This document shows, piece after piece, positions 28,401 through 37,900 of a stretch of 64,000 bases of DNA. This DNA is from Acidisarcina polymorpha. Lineage in GTDB: Bacteria; Acidobacteriota; Terriglobia; Terriglobales; Acidobacteriaceae. The position numbers were made by a program, and so were the translations under genes. The notes under the pieces are model-generated. The model worked only from the letters and a program-made list of their open reading frames with translations, was not told the DNA's origin and did not search any database. Each line of letters begins with the position of its first letter. Position 1 is the first letter of the stretch. The DNA is taken from contig NZ_CP030840.1 in NCBI RefSeq assembly GCF_003330725.1, positions 806,001-870,000 of the forward strand, in the 5' to 3' direction.

Positions 28401-28665
28401 CGCTCTGAAGGCTGCACTTGAGGCAGGAGCAACTCGATTGCGGCCAGTCATGATGACGGCTCTCGCAATGATCATCGGCATGGTTCCGATGGCGCTCGGG
28501 CTCGGCGAAGGCGGGGAACAGAACGCTCCGCTGGGACGCTCTGTCATCGGCGGTCTGCTCTTTGCAACGGTAGCAACTCTGTTCTTTGTGCCCACAGTTT
28601 TCGCGATCGTTCGCAATCGATCTGGAGCAGGTCTCACCTCGGAGGAGGCATCCCATGGAAAATAG
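25483..28665 (+). CDS. RND efflux transporter permease
   Basis: 1060 residues from ATG 25483; in-frame upstream codons lack family similarity, and the conserved start MWIVKIALSRPYTFVVLALL lies here. Twelve TM helices in the AcrB/MdtB arrangement with two large periplasmic loops. The proton-relay Asp pair is in GILVDDATVEIENIERQLG. The second half contains ALMGAIMSIGVATSNSVLVI and a repeat of the TM core. Inner-membrane pump of a tripartite system with the next two genes. Substrate class (drug versus metal) is not evident; lack of Met/His metal-relay clusters favours the HAE-1 drug type. Confidence 0.95.
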   Translation: MWIVKIALSRPYTFVVLALLLFLVAPVTILRTPVDIFPSINVPVVSIIWTYTGLVPAEMENRITSIYERALTTTVDNIEHIESQSLNGVAVVKVYLQPNANVDGAIAEVIAEAQATLKQLPPGITPPLVIRYDASTVPILQLGLSGQGLSEQQLNDLGANFIRPQLATIPGAAVPIPYGGKVRQIMVDIDSQQLTAKGLSATDIVNAVNAQNVILPSGTAKINSTEYNVGLNGTPVTIKELNDLPVKSVNGAVVYLHDVAHVRDGYAVQTNIVRQDGQRGVLLSIQKAGNASTLAIVSGVRALLPRIAASMPSTLVMRPLLDQSIFVRASLQGVLREGLIAAGLTSILILIFLGSWRSTLIICISIPLSILTSVLILSALGETINIMTLGGLALAVGILVDDATVEIENIERQLGLGKDLRQAILDGAQEIAGPAFVSTLCISIVFVPMFFLSGVPRYLFVPLAEAVVFALLASYFFSRTIIPTLVMFLMRKGAERKRSGASEAEQGRFARLHHRFEAAFTKLQGGYSSLLQLCLDHRALFAACFVLFCLASVSLVRVLGNDFFPTVDTGQFRLHVRAKTGTRIEDTARLTDQIERSIRSKIPASELSGILDNIGLPTSGINLSYSNGGTIGNADAEILGSLDAKHQPTAEYIARLRDELPKEFPGTEFFFQPADIVSQTLNFGLPAPIDIQIVGKDRIGNFALASQIAQEMRAILGAVDVHVQQLMDQPRLQFDLDRVRAQQLGLTARDVSSGLLISLSSSYQTSPNLWLNPQNGVSYNIAVQTPQYKVSSLDNLRTIPITGTDSGLAPQLFENLTSMRRMEEPSVASHYNVQPVIDVYASAQGRDLGSVASEVKKITDRATTQLPKGSFLATRGQVSTMHSSFIGLFGGLAFAIALVYLLLVVNFQSWSEAFIIITALPGALAGICWMLFLTHTSLSVPALMGAIMSIGVATSNSVLVITFANEHFAESKNALKAALEAGATRLRPVMMTALAMIIGMVPMALGLGEGGEQNAPLGRSVIGGLLFATVATLFFVPTVFAIVRNRSGAGLTSEEASHGK

Positions 28666-29878
28666 AAACTTTGTACCACCAGCCGGAGCTGGAGCGCCGT
28701 TAACGAACCTTCACAGGAGTGAAAGCAGGACTCCAGGTACCAAATTGCTCTGGTTTCTGGTCATTCCAGCCCTACTCTGCGTTTTTGGCCTGATCAGCCT
28801 GCGAGGACGATTGCACAGCGACAAAGTGCTCGCGGCGAAAACTCAGGCATCGACCGCTACGCCCGTCGATGTGATTCAGGCAAATCAAGGCGAAGCCACG
28901 GATGAGATCGCGTTGCCAGCGACGCTTCAGGCATACGATGAATCCCCCGTATACGCTCGCACCAGCGGCTATATCCGCAAATGGTACGTGGATATAGGAC
29001 AGCATGTGAAGAGCGGCCAACTGCTCGCGGTGATCGATGCACCGGAGGTCGACCAGCAGCTTCTGCACGCCAGGGCGATGCTAAGCCAGTCACAGGCCAA
29101 TCTGACCCTGGCAAGCATTACCGCAAAGCGCTATCAGGAGTTGATCAAGGACAATTCCGTGGCCCAGCAACAGGTGGACCAGAACGATCAGAACCTCGCT
29201 GCTCAACAGGCGACTGTCGCAGCAGCCTCAGCGGACGTATCTAACCTCGAACAGCAACAGATCTACGAGAAGGTCGTTGCCCCCTTCGATGGCGTTATCA
29301 CCGAACGCCACACGGACACTGGCGACCTGATCAACTCCGGGAATAGCGGTGCCGGTGCCGAGCTGTTTCGTGTCTCAAAGACCAGCACTATGCGCATCTT
29401 CATTCCGGTGCCCGAAGGATGTAGTCAACAAATTCACGACGGCATGCACGTCAATGTAGAGCTTACGGAACTGCCTGGCCAGCGCTTTGATGGTCAGATC
29501 ACACGAAGCACGCGGGCCATCAACGTATCGTCGCGTACTCTCTTGGTCGAGGTCGATATTTCCAATCCCACAGGAAAGCTCATGCCGGGTGCCTATGGGC
29601 AGGTTCACATCAAATTGGCAGTTCCCAACCGTCCATTGCTCGTTCCCGCAGGGGCGATCTTATTCCAGTCCGCGGGACCGCAGATAGCAGTCGTCAATGC
29701 GGAACACAAGGTCGAGCTTCACAAGGTGACGATTGGCAACGACTTCGGGAACACGGTCGAGATCACCGGCGGCATCACGGCGCAGGACGCCATTATTGCC
29801 AACCCTCCGGACTATCTCGTGAATGGGATGCCGGTCTCAGTTCAAAAGAGCGGCGACAGCACAAAAGGGCAGGCCTGA
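28655..29878 (+). CDS. RND periplasmic adaptor (membrane fusion protein)
   Basis: 407 residues from ATG 28655, which overlaps the permease end by 11 nt and has a strong GGAGGAGG ribosome-binding site at 28641-28648. One N-terminal anchor helix (LLWFLVIPALLCVFGLISL), a barrel-sandwich/lipoyl segment (PVYARTSGYIRKWYVDIGQH ... GQLLAVID), a coiled-coil hairpin rich in Gln/Ala (about 130-200), the second lipoyl half (VVAPFDGVITERHTDTGDLI) and the beta-barrel. It links the permease to the outer-membrane factor. Confidence 0.95.
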   Translation: MENRNFVPPAGAGAPLTNLHRSESRTPGTKLLWFLVIPALLCVFGLISLRGRLHSDKVLAAKTQASTATPVDVIQANQGEATDEIALPATLQAYDESPVYARTSGYIRKWYVDIGQHVKSGQLLAVIDAPEVDQQLLHARAMLSQSQANLTLASITAKRYQELIKDNSVAQQQVDQNDQNLAAQQATVAAASADVSNLEQQQIYEKVVAPFDGVITERHTDTGDLINSGNSGAGAELFRVSKTSTMRIFIPVPEGCSQQIHDGMHVNVELTELPGQRFDGQITRSTRAINVSSRTLLVEVDISNPTGKLMPGAYGQVHIKLAVPNRPLLVPAGAILFQSAGPQIAVVNAEHKVELHKVTIGNDFGNTVEITGGITAQDAIIANPPDYLVNGMPVSVQKSGDSTKGQA

Positions 29879-29879
29879 C

Positions 29880-31316
29880 ATGAGCGAACAAACAGTAAAG
29901 CCATTCTTAGTGGCAATCACGGCCCTCTGTGCCTCGGGATTGCTGCTCTCGGGCTGCACAGTAGGTCCGAACTACCAGCGTCCAGCCGTACCTGCTCCTC
30001 CGGCCTATCAGGAGCCTGCGCCGTCTTCCAACCAGGCAGCGGTTCCGTCCCCGGTTGCCTGGTGGGAGGTCTTTCATGATCCCAAGCTGAACGACCTCGA
30101 GGCTCAGGCGGAAAAGGCAAACCGGGACATCGGCATCGCCGTTGCGCATGTGGACCAGTCGGATGCCGCCAGGCGTTCTGTGCGCTCCAACGTATATCCA
30201 ACAGTCGCGGCACAGCCTTCCGTCTCACGCACTCGTGAGGCGCAACAGCGCCCGAACAATGGCAATACAAATGGACTGGCAGCGACCTATAACGACATAC
30301 AACTGCCGTTGACCATGAGCTTTGAGATCGACGCCTGGGGACGCGTACGGCGCATGGTGCAATCGGCCACAGCCGCGGAACAGGCGACACAGGATGACCT
30401 TCGCTTCGTCAAGCTGACAGTCGCGGCCTCCGTCGCAACCGACTATTACCAACTCCGCGAAACGGACGCGGAAGTTACCATCATCGAGGAGACAGAGAAG
30501 GACTTGCAACGCGGATACGACATCACTGACGATCAGTTTCGGCGCGGATTGATCAGTGAGCTGGCAGTCAAGCAGGCACAGACTTTGCTCGATCAGACTC
30601 GCGCTCAACTCGACGGGCTGCATATCCAACGCGACCAACTGGAACACGCCATCGCCGTGCTGGCCGGGCAGACGGCGGAACGTTTTCATATCAGTCCGGA
30701 CGTGGTGCTCATGGACCTGCCCCATATCCCTCCCGGGCTGCCGTCCGATCTTCTTGAACGCAGGCCGGACGTCGCCTCCGCTGAGCGCTCAGCGGCTTCC
30801 GCTAGTGCGCAGATTGGAGTCGCGAAGGCCGCCTACTTCCCGCAGTTTTCACTAACGGGCCTCGCCGGCTATGAAAGCAGCAATTCGATCTCGCTCCTCA
30901 ATTGGCAGAATTCAATTGCATCGCTGATGGGATCGGCTGTGGCGCCCATCTTCACAGGCGGCAGATTGCGGGCCAATATCGACCAGGCACAGGCTACCTA
31001 TCGCCAGTCCGTCTTGCAATATGAGAAGACCGTCCTCGTTGCCTATGGTGACGTGGAGGACCAACTGGCAGCCATCCACTATCTTGCCCATCAGTCCCAG
31101 TCCGAAACAAGCGCCGTTTCAGATGCGAAGCGCGCATCCGAAATTGCGCTGCACCAATATCAAGCCGGCCTGGTGAGCTATCTGGACGTGGTCGTTGCCC
31201 AACAGACTCTACTTGCCAATGAACAGGCCGCTACGCAGGTCAATGGCGCTGAGGCTGTGTCCACGGTTGCGCTCATCCGCGCACTGGGAGGAGGTTGGAA
31301 AACATCGACTCCATAA
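29880..31316 (+). CDS. Outer-membrane efflux factor (NodT/TolC family lipoprotein)
   Basis: 478 residues from ATG 29880, one base after the adaptor stop. Lipobox LLLSGC puts the lipidated Cys at residue 26, followed by the family-typical TVGPNYQRPAVPAP. Two OEP repeats with long helices, and the conserved motifs DLLERRPDVASAERSAASA, YFPQFSLTGLAGY and AYGDVEDQLAAI. Completes the tripartite pump; last gene of the operon. Confidence 0.95.
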   Translation: MSEQTVKPFLVAITALCASGLLLSGCTVGPNYQRPAVPAPPAYQEPAPSSNQAAVPSPVAWWEVFHDPKLNDLEAQAEKANRDIGIAVAHVDQSDAARRSVRSNVYPTVAAQPSVSRTREAQQRPNNGNTNGLAATYNDIQLPLTMSFEIDAWGRVRRMVQSATAAEQATQDDLRFVKLTVAASVATDYYQLRETDAEVTIIEETEKDLQRGYDITDDQFRRGLISELAVKQAQTLLDQTRAQLDGLHIQRDQLEHAIAVLAGQTAERFHISPDVVLMDLPHIPPGLPSDLLERRPDVASAERSAASASAQIGVAKAAYFPQFSLTGLAGYESSNSISLLNWQNSIASLMGSAVAPIFTGGRLRANIDQAQATYRQSVLQYEKTVLVAYGDVEDQLAAIHYLAHQSQSETSAVSDAKRASEIALHQYQAGLVSYLDVVVAQQTLLANEQAATQVNGAEAVSTVALIRALGGGWKTSTP

Positions 31317-31444
31317 GCGTCAGTGCTGAGGCGGAATTCGGTCAATGGTCATCAGCGTGAACGTTCCGGGTAGTATGGGCCCTCTATGGCCACCGTCAGG
31401 GATAGGTCCGAACTTCGCCGAACGATAAACACGCGATGACTTGA

Positions 31445-32117
31445 GGACTGCGATATGACTTTGCGACGCCTGCACTCGAGGGTGCGAACAACGTGGCGAA
31501 CTTCAATCCCGCGGGTGCGGGTTCACTCAACTTCGGCAGTTCCGGTTCATTGTCACAGCGAGCCCTAGTGCAAACCAAGACTAAGGACTTCGGACCACGT
31601 ATCGGCATCTCCTATTCCCCTGACCAGAAAGCCGTTTTGCGTGCAGGCTATGGCCTCTACTACATGCGGGCATCCGTTCACCGTAAATGCCGGTGGCACA
31701 CTGACCGATTCCTTGGATCCCTACGGCTACGCGACAGCAGTTCCGTTCGTTATCGGTAAACCGCATCTGGTGAAAGATCCGACATGCTGGTTCTTCGTCG
31801 GGGCGAACAAGGCATGCCAAAAGCTATCTCCAAATCAGGCCGACGCGTATGCTCTGCCCGCACCTGGCCAGATAGGCGACAGCGGACGAAACACCCTGCG
31901 CGGACCTCGAACAAACGTCTTCGACGCCTCTCTGCTGCGGGAATTTCCATTGGGTGAAGTCGCAAATCTCGAGTTCCGCTGGGAGGTGTTCAATGTCACC
32001 AACACGCCAGAGTTCGGACAGCCGAGCGGCAACTTCAGCAGTTCTGCGGCAGGATCAATCACTACCCTTTCCGGGGATCCGAGGGTGATGCAATTCGCCC
32101 TGCGTCTATCGTTTTGA
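31445..32117 (+). pseudogene. Oar-like TonB-dependent receptor, C-terminal remnant
   Basis: The first frame has LRYDFATPALEGANNVANFN and KDFGPRIGISYSPDQKAVLR. A frameshift or small deletion near 31675 leads to the second frame with NAGGTLTDSLDPYGYA, GRNTLRGPRTNVFDASLL and the terminal strands MQFALRLSF. This is the outer-membrane barrel end of acidobacterial carboxypeptidase-regulatory/TonB receptors, normally about 1000-1200 residues. At least two thirds are missing, so it is a relic. Confidence 0.8.
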
Positions 32118-32339
32118 GGAGTTGAACAGGAAGAATTCCACTACCACTGGATCGCGAGACAAGGCTGTCACCACGCAGGCTTGTCTCCATCTTGGTCGAA
32201 AGTGCTGAGCGAATCATCTCTCCTGCACCGAAAAGGCCTGAATGCTTGGCTTTATCAGACTTCTGCGAATCCAGGAACTTTCCCGGCATCTGGTTCGAAG
32301 TCGTTGTAGCTATTGTAGGCGGGCGGGTGTTCGGCAACC

Positions 32340-32443
32340 GCCATGCTCAGGTCAGAGGTGTAATCCCACTTGCCGGACTTTCGGGCGATCCGGCACAAGA
32401 CTACTTCGCTGATGGGACCATAGATGATCCGATGGCTCACTGA
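32340..32443 (+). pseudogene. TolB-like N-terminal domain fragment
   Basis: IPLAGLSGDPAQDYFADGTI matches the FlgO/TolB-N signature (IAVLPL.NLSGDPEQEYFADG..) found in acidobacterial winged-helix/TPR regulators and adenylate-cyclase-like proteins. The frame then stops. Only about 30 codons survive. Confidence 0.55.
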
Positions 32444-33138
32444 AGCCGGAGACGCAAAGCAAGACAGTCCAAAACCAAACGATCCAGAACCCTGTTGCTC
32501 TCCCTCAACAACCGCAGTCTGAGGCCCAGCAGCCATCGCACCGCAACCTACAATCCGCATCCGAATTGGACGGTAGCAACCAACCCTACACCAGTAACGG
32601 TTCACGAGACATCATTAACTTAAGGTTATGAGAAGCTGAGGCGATGAGAGCACCTGAGAAATACGGCAGTACCGTTTTCCGAATGAAGTGGCAAAGCATT
32701 CTGTTTAACTGTACTTCCCGCTTCGCCCTGAGCTATCGCGACGTCGAACAGAGATGATGGCTCAACGAAGGTCCAGCTCACGTCTTAGACCCGTTTAAGT
32801 TGAGGTCGTTGACTTGCTTCTTGCTTCCCTCAAGCCCTCAAGAAAATCCGTGAGGATCGTTGGAGTTCGAAAAAGCAGTCACTTTGGCAAAGGAAGAATG
32901 GCTAGGTGCGACGGGGATTACTCGAAATCTGATGCTGTTCTGTAGAAAACTATAGGCTACTACCAGCAGTTCGTAGGATTCCACAAATGCCGAAAGTCAG
33001 CTACCCTGAGACGCTGTAGCGCGCGATAACGCCTGCCGCAGTTCCGACTGCTGATACCGCTGGTTTGCCGCAACGAAATAAGACTACCCGCCAGAACCGC
33101 GCAATGTAAGAGCTTAAGTCAAGAGCAGGGCAGAGAAG
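32444..33138. other. Gap upstream of a propeller kinase
   Basis: No gene recognised in about 700 bp; moderately AT-rich. Presumably holds the promoter of the kinase gene at 33152, but no convincing -35/-10 pair stands out. Confidence 0.5.
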
Positions 33139-33151
33139 ACAAGGGGTCAAG

Positions 33152-36100
33152 TTGACGATCTCGCATTCAATCCGACTATGTTTCTTGATGTTCTGGGTAA
33201 GCTGTACTGCGTGGGCGGCTGATCCGGGCCGATACCTTTCCCAATATGCTCATTCCTCTTGGACCATCCAGGATGGGTCGTTTAGCGGCATACCCTTCGC
33301 TATAACACAGACTAAAGATGGTTATTTGTGGATCGGGACCGAGTCTGGGCTGGTGAGATTCGATGGTGTACGATTCGTGCCCTGGGTCGAACCAGAAGGC
33401 AAGCACCTGCCGCAGCCCAGTATCTACTCCCTGCTCGGTGCGACGGACGGAAGCCTATGGATTGGTACCGGTCATGGTATCGCCCGTTGGGCGAACGGCG
33501 AACTAACTACTTATGCGTCCGTCGTGGGGAGGGTCAATTCAATCCAAGAAGACGACTCTGGAACGATATGGATGGTTCGAACGCGACTTTCGGGCCAAAT
33601 TGGCGTCCTTTGCGGAATAAAGGGTAGCAAAGTTCAATGTTACGGGCCATCGGATGGACTGCCATGCGCGAATGGAGCGAATGATTTGACGCTCGACCAG
33701 CGGGGAAACCATTGGATAGGAGGATCCGAGGCACTTTGTTGCTGGAGGCCGGATTCGTCCAGCACTTATCTACAAAACGATCTGAAGACAACTGCAGGCC
33801 TGATTGGCGTGTCTGCTGTCGCAATAGGGGATGATGGAGTCGTGTGGCTCGGGATCCCCCGCGCCGGGAAGAAATTTGGGCTCCGTCGACTGATCGATGG
33901 AGTCGCTACAAGCTATGCGGTTCGTGGGATGGATGGCGCCACGCTATCCGTCAATTCGTTGTTTCTCGATCGAAACAAAGCGCTCTGGGTTGGGACAGTG
34001 GGCCAAGGCATCTACCGGGTCTACAACGGAGAAGCAGATCACTTTGGTAGTTCGGATGGCCTTTCAAGCGATGCAGTGCAGCACTTTTATCAGGACAAGG
34101 AGGGCGATGTATGGGTCGTCACTTCTAAAGGAATCGACCGGTTTCGCAATCTTCCCGCGAAGACCTTCTCCCTGCGTGAGGGACTCACGGCAGATAGTGT
34201 CGGTTCCGTATTGGCGACTCGCGATGGCGCCTTGTGGATTGGGAATCAAGGCGGCCTCGACATCCTGCGACACGGCACATTTGCGAAGATGAGTTCACAT
34301 GATGGCCTGCCCGGGCAAGACGTGACAGCGTTGCTTGAAGACCATGGGGGCAGGGTATGGATCGGTGTCGATGGAAGTCTGGCAGTCTACGATCATTACC
34401 GATTTAGGTTGGTAAAAAGGGAGGATGGAGGCGCCGTTGGAGTGATAGTTGCCATGGCCGAAGATGCCGCCCATGATATTTGGGCGTCATACACGGGAGT
34501 TGCTGGTAATCCGCCCGGGCTGCTTCGCATTCGGGATCTCAAAGTCATAGAAAACATTTCCTTTCCGCCCGACGGGGGGGCACTCACTCTTGCGTCGGAT
34601 CATGAAACGGGCATATGGCTAGGTCTGAGGAATGGCGGTGTGGAGCGATATCGCGGTGGGCACTTCGAATCAGTAGCTAAGAGTGGTGATGGCCCTGAAG
34701 ACGCGGTGGCGAATCTACTCGTGGATCCAGACGGATCGCTATGGGGAGCGACCGACCATGGACTCATATGGTGGAAGGGAGACCGGGCAGCGACTCTAAA
34801 TTCCAGGAACGGATTGCCTTGCGATTCCGTCTACTCGCTGATCCGCGACAACCTTGGCTCGCTTTGGCTCTCGACAAGGTGCGGATTTATCACAATCCCA
34901 GCGTCAGAGGTTTCGAGATGGCAGGAACAACCTGAAGGCGCCGTGAAGATAAGGTTATTTGATATGTTTGACGGAGCCCAAACCGCTCATACTTCCTTCC
35001 ACCCGAGCGTATCCAGGACTGTGGACGCGAGATTGTGGTTTGCAAATGACAGCTTCGTGCAGATGATTGACCCCAGTCATCTGGAGACAAACAATCTGCC
35101 TCCGCCTGTTCATATCGAGCAGGTCATGGCGGACAGAAAGAACTACTCGCCGACCGATGAGGCACGCCTCCCCGCGCTCACGCGCGATCTCGAAATCGAC
35201 TACACGGCGCTGAGCTTTGTGGTCCCAGGCAAGGTCCGCTTCCGCTACAAACTGGAGGGGCGCGACACCGACTGGCAGGAACCAGGAACAAGGCGCCAGG
35301 CTCTTTATAGCGATCTTCGTCCCGGGAAGTACCGATTTCAGGTGATCGCTTGCAACAACGATGGTGTGTGGAATGAAGAGGGCGCCGTTCTCAACTTCAG
35401 CATTGCGCCTATGTGGTATCAAACGGCATGGTTTCGAATCTTATGCCTCGCCTCCATCATGGTCATCGGGTGGATCCTGTACCGCATTCGCGTGCGGCAG
35501 GTCGCTAAGGCCATCGGCGCGCGCTTCGATGAACGGCTCGCGGAGCGCACGCGCATGGCGCGAGAGTTGCACGACACCTTCCTTCAGACGATTCAAGGCA
35601 GCAAATTCGTAGTCGACGACGGCCTTGAGGAACCTTTGAACGCGGAGAAAATGCACCGCGCATTGGGGCAGGTCTCCGGTTGGCTCGACCAAGCGATTCA
35701 GGAAGGCCGCGCGGCACTGAATTCGCTGCGGTCCTCGACGACATTGAAAAACGAGCTTGCGCCGGCGTTGCGGCGGGTTGCGGAAAGTGGAGTGGTTCCT
35801 GAGGGGATGACCATCTCGGCTTCGGTCATTGGCGATGCGCGCGAGCTGCATCCGATCGTTCGCGACGAACTGTATCGAATCGGACACCAAGCGATTCAGA
35901 ATGCAAAGGCGCATTCCCACGGGAGATCTCTAGAGATCGCCCTGATCTACGGCCATGATCTTACGCTTCATGTGCGGGACAATGGGGTCGGGATCGATCC
36001 AGGCTATGTGATGAGCGGGAGAGAGGACCATCATGGCCTGCAAGGCATGCGCGAGCGCGCTACCCGCATCCAGGGACAACTAACGATTCTTAGTTCCGCT

Positions 36101-36226
36101 GAATCCGGTACCGATATCTCCGTGGTCGTACCCGGTCGCCTGAGCTTCTTGTACCCCGGCACGGGCATATTTTCGAGGATCCGCAATCTCTATCGCCGCG
36201 CCATTCGAAACCATGATCCTTTGTAA
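33152..36226 (+). CDS. Two-component propeller sensor histidine kinase (paralogue of 9510-12563)
   Basis: 1024 residues from TTG 33152, preceded by AAGGGGT at 33139-33145. Signal peptide IRLCFLMFWVSCTAWA, propeller repeats (KDGYLWIGTESGLVRFDGVR and others), Y_Y_Y (RFRYKLEGRDTDWQEPG), a TM helix (ILCLASIMVIGWILYRIRV), HisKA_3 with His at about residue 807 (ARELHDTFLQTIQGS) and a HATPase ending GTDISVVVPGRLSFLYPG. The last 420 or so residues are almost the same as in the minus-strand gene at 9510-12563, while propeller blades are more diverged. A fragment at the right edge is nearly identical to its nt 34031-34162. No regulator adjoins; orphan. Confidence 0.93.
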   Translation: MTISHSIRLCFLMFWVSCTAWAADPGRYLSQYAHSSWTIQDGSFSGIPFAITQTKDGYLWIGTESGLVRFDGVRFVPWVEPEGKHLPQPSIYSLLGATDGSLWIGTGHGIARWANGELTTYASVVGRVNSIQEDDSGTIWMVRTRLSGQIGVLCGIKGSKVQCYGPSDGLPCANGANDLTLDQRGNHWIGGSEALCCWRPDSSSTYLQNDLKTTAGLIGVSAVAIGDDGVVWLGIPRAGKKFGLRRLIDGVATSYAVRGMDGATLSVNSLFLDRNKALWVGTVGQGIYRVYNGEADHFGSSDGLSSDAVQHFYQDKEGDVWVVTSKGIDRFRNLPAKTFSLREGLTADSVGSVLATRDGALWIGNQGGLDILRHGTFAKMSSHDGLPGQDVTALLEDHGGRVWIGVDGSLAVYDHYRFRLVKREDGGAVGVIVAMAEDAAHDIWASYTGVAGNPPGLLRIRDLKVIENISFPPDGGALTLASDHETGIWLGLRNGGVERYRGGHFESVAKSGDGPEDAVANLLVDPDGSLWGATDHGLIWWKGDRAATLNSRNGLPCDSVYSLIRDNLGSLWLSTRCGFITIPASEVSRWQEQPEGAVKIRLFDMFDGAQTAHTSFHPSVSRTVDARLWFANDSFVQMIDPSHLETNNLPPPVHIEQVMADRKNYSPTDEARLPALTRDLEIDYTALSFVVPGKVRFRYKLEGRDTDWQEPGTRRQALYSDLRPGKYRFQVIACNNDGVWNEEGAVLNFSIAPMWYQTAWFRILCLASIMVIGWILYRIRVRQVAKAIGARFDERLAERTRMARELHDTFLQTIQGSKFVVDDGLEEPLNAEKMHRALGQVSGWLDQAIQEGRAALNSLRSSTTLKNELAPALRRVAESGVVPEGMTISASVIGDARELHPIVRDELYRIGHQAIQNAKAHSHGRSLEIALIYGHDLTLHVRDNGVGIDPGYVMSGREDHHGLQGMRERATRIQGQLTILSSAESGTDISVVVPGRLSFLYPGTGIFSRIRNLYRRAIRNHDPL

Positions 36227-36362
36227 GTTCGTTGCAATGTCGATCGAGACATTCCCTGCAGATTGACGAGCCCAAACTGCGCGAGCAGCATGCGAGTCTT
36301 TGCGCTGAAGTTGTGGATCGCAACGAAGCCGGAATTGCCTGTAAGAGAAATAAGGTCTGCGC
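36227..36362 (+). repeat. Conserved tail downstream of propeller kinase, copy 2
   Basis: Counterpart of 9371-9509 in opposite orientation; shared blocks include tcgagacatt, cccaaactgcgcgagcagca and aataaggtct. Indels shift all frames, so it is most likely non-coding. Confidence 0.75.
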
Positions 36363-36501
36363 TACAAAGCACTCCATCCAACTTGAGACAGTACTAACTT
36401 AGCCATAGTAGGTAGTTGGGTGACGCTTGACGATATCTGAGTGGGCTACTCAGATTCTCGATGTTTTCGCACTATGGCTCGACAACTTGGGAGCAGGATT
36501 G

Positions 36502-36627
36502 TTACGCCGGAAGCCAAATCCTGAAGACGCTTCCACTCTTGCCCGGAGTTACTCGGCTGCGCGCCTTTATCCTTCCACCGTGACGTTCAACAATCCTTTT
36601 CGAGAGAGCGATGCCCGTCGCCAAGTG
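36502..36627 (-). pseudogene. Histidine kinase HATPase C-terminal fragment
   Basis: Minus-strand ATGIALSKRIVERHGGRIKA and GSVFRIWLPA match the G2 box and last strands of a HATPase domain (GLALCKRIVE.HGG.I......GS.F...LP). The preceding residues are unrelated. A 42-codon relic of another kinase. Confidence 0.7.
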
Positions 36628-36787
36628 TAATTCCTCTTTCTGTGAAGCAAAACGGCTTCGCTTTACCGCCTGGGAGAACAATATGGGGCACTTCAAATGG
36701 ACAGGGCACTTCAAATGGTGAGATACCATCTGTGTAACCTGCTTCAACGTGCAAGCGGCGGCCCACAAAGGGTCCTTTTATGTTCGC

Positions 36788-37900
36788 TCAGGGAGCATCT
36801 TCGACGGGCTGCACCAGAAAGCCCGCTGTCTCCCCACCGAAGTAGCGCCGTCGCATCCAGAAAGCGACAATGACCAAACCGATGAGCGCCGGGACTTCGA
36901 TCAGCGGGCCGACGACACCCACGAACGCTTCCCCTGAGTTCAGACCGAAGATGGCCACGGAGACAGCAATCGCAAGCTCGAAATTATTCCCCGCCGCCGT
37001 AAAGGAGAGGGTTGCCGACTGCGCATAGTTTGCGCCTAGCCGCTTGCCCATCCGAAAGCTCACCAGGAACATGATGAGGAAGTAGATGACCAGAGGGACG
37101 GCGATCTTCACCACATCGAGCGGCAATCTTACGATCAGATCACCTTTGAGGGAGAACATAACCAGAATCGTGAACAGCAGCGCGACGAGCGTTAGAGGGC
37201 TGATGCGAGGAATAAAACGGGTCCGATACCACTCCTCACCCTTCAGTCGCAGGAGAATATAGCGGGTTAGAAACCCGGCAACGAACGGAACGCCCAGGTA
37301 GAGTCCGACGCTCATTGCAATCTGACCGATACCGATAGGGACAACGCTTCCCTCCAGGCCGAACCACTTTGGCAGCACCGTCAGGAAGGCCCAGGCGTAA
37401 AGACTGTAGAAGAGGACCTGAAAAACGCTGTTGACGGCAACGAGCCCGGCCACATAATCCGTGTCGCCTTCGGCCAGCTCATTCCAGACCAGCACCATTG
37501 CGATGCAGCGGGCAATGCCGATCAGGATCAGGCCGCGCATATAAGCCGGCTCACCCTTGAGAAAGATGACCGCGAGGAGAAACATCAGGACCGGCCCGAT
37601 GAGCCAGTTCTGCACGAGCGAGAGGCCGAGGACGCGCTTATTGCGAAAAACCTCACCCAGCTTTTCGTATCGGACTTTAGCCAGCGGGGGAAACATCATG
37701 ATGATCAGGCCGACTGCTATCGGAATGTTCGTCGTACCGGATTGAAAGCGATTGACGAGGGCCGCAAATGACGGAACGAAGTGACCCACGGCAACGCCTA
37801 TTGCCATTGCCAGGAAGATCCAGAGCGTCAGGAAGCGGTCGAGGAAAGAGAGCTTCTTGCGGGCGCACACCTGCCCTTGCGTGTACGGGGTGGGAGACAA
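36788..37900 (-). CDS. acr3: ACR3-family arsenite efflux permease
   Basis: 370 residues, about ten TM helices. Family signatures include [40 protein letters not shown], the conserved Cys in [19 protein letters not shown] and [20 protein letters not shown]. It exports As(III) from the cytoplasm driven by the proton gradient. The start is a TTG at 37900 directly after the ArsR stop; a GTG ten codons further in is an alternative. Co-transcribed with arsR and divergent from arsI-arsC. Confidence 0.95.
   Translation of the reverse strand: MSPTPYTQGQVCARKKLSFLDRFLTLWIFLAMAIGVAVGHFVPSFAALVNRFQSGTTNIPIAVGLIIMMFPPLAKVRYEKLGEVFRNKRVLGLSLVQNWLIGPVLMFLLAVIFLKGEPAYMRGLILIGIARCIAMVLVWNELAEGDTDYVAGLVAVNSVFQVLFYSLYAWAFLTVLPKWFGLEGSVVPIGIGQIAMSVGLYLGVPFVAGFLTRYILLRLKGEEWYRTRFIPRISPLTLVALLFTILVMFSLKGDLIVRLPLDVVKIAVPLVIYFLIMFLVSFRMGKRLGANYAQSATLSFTAAGNNFELAIAVSVAIFGLNSGEAFVGVVGPLIEVPALIGLVIVAFWMRRRYFGGETAGFLVQPVEDAP

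Noticed and set aside
36686-36718. Direct repeat gggcacttcaaatgg, two copies
   Set aside because: A short duplication 18 bp apart in non-coding DNA; no operator symmetry and no associated gene start.
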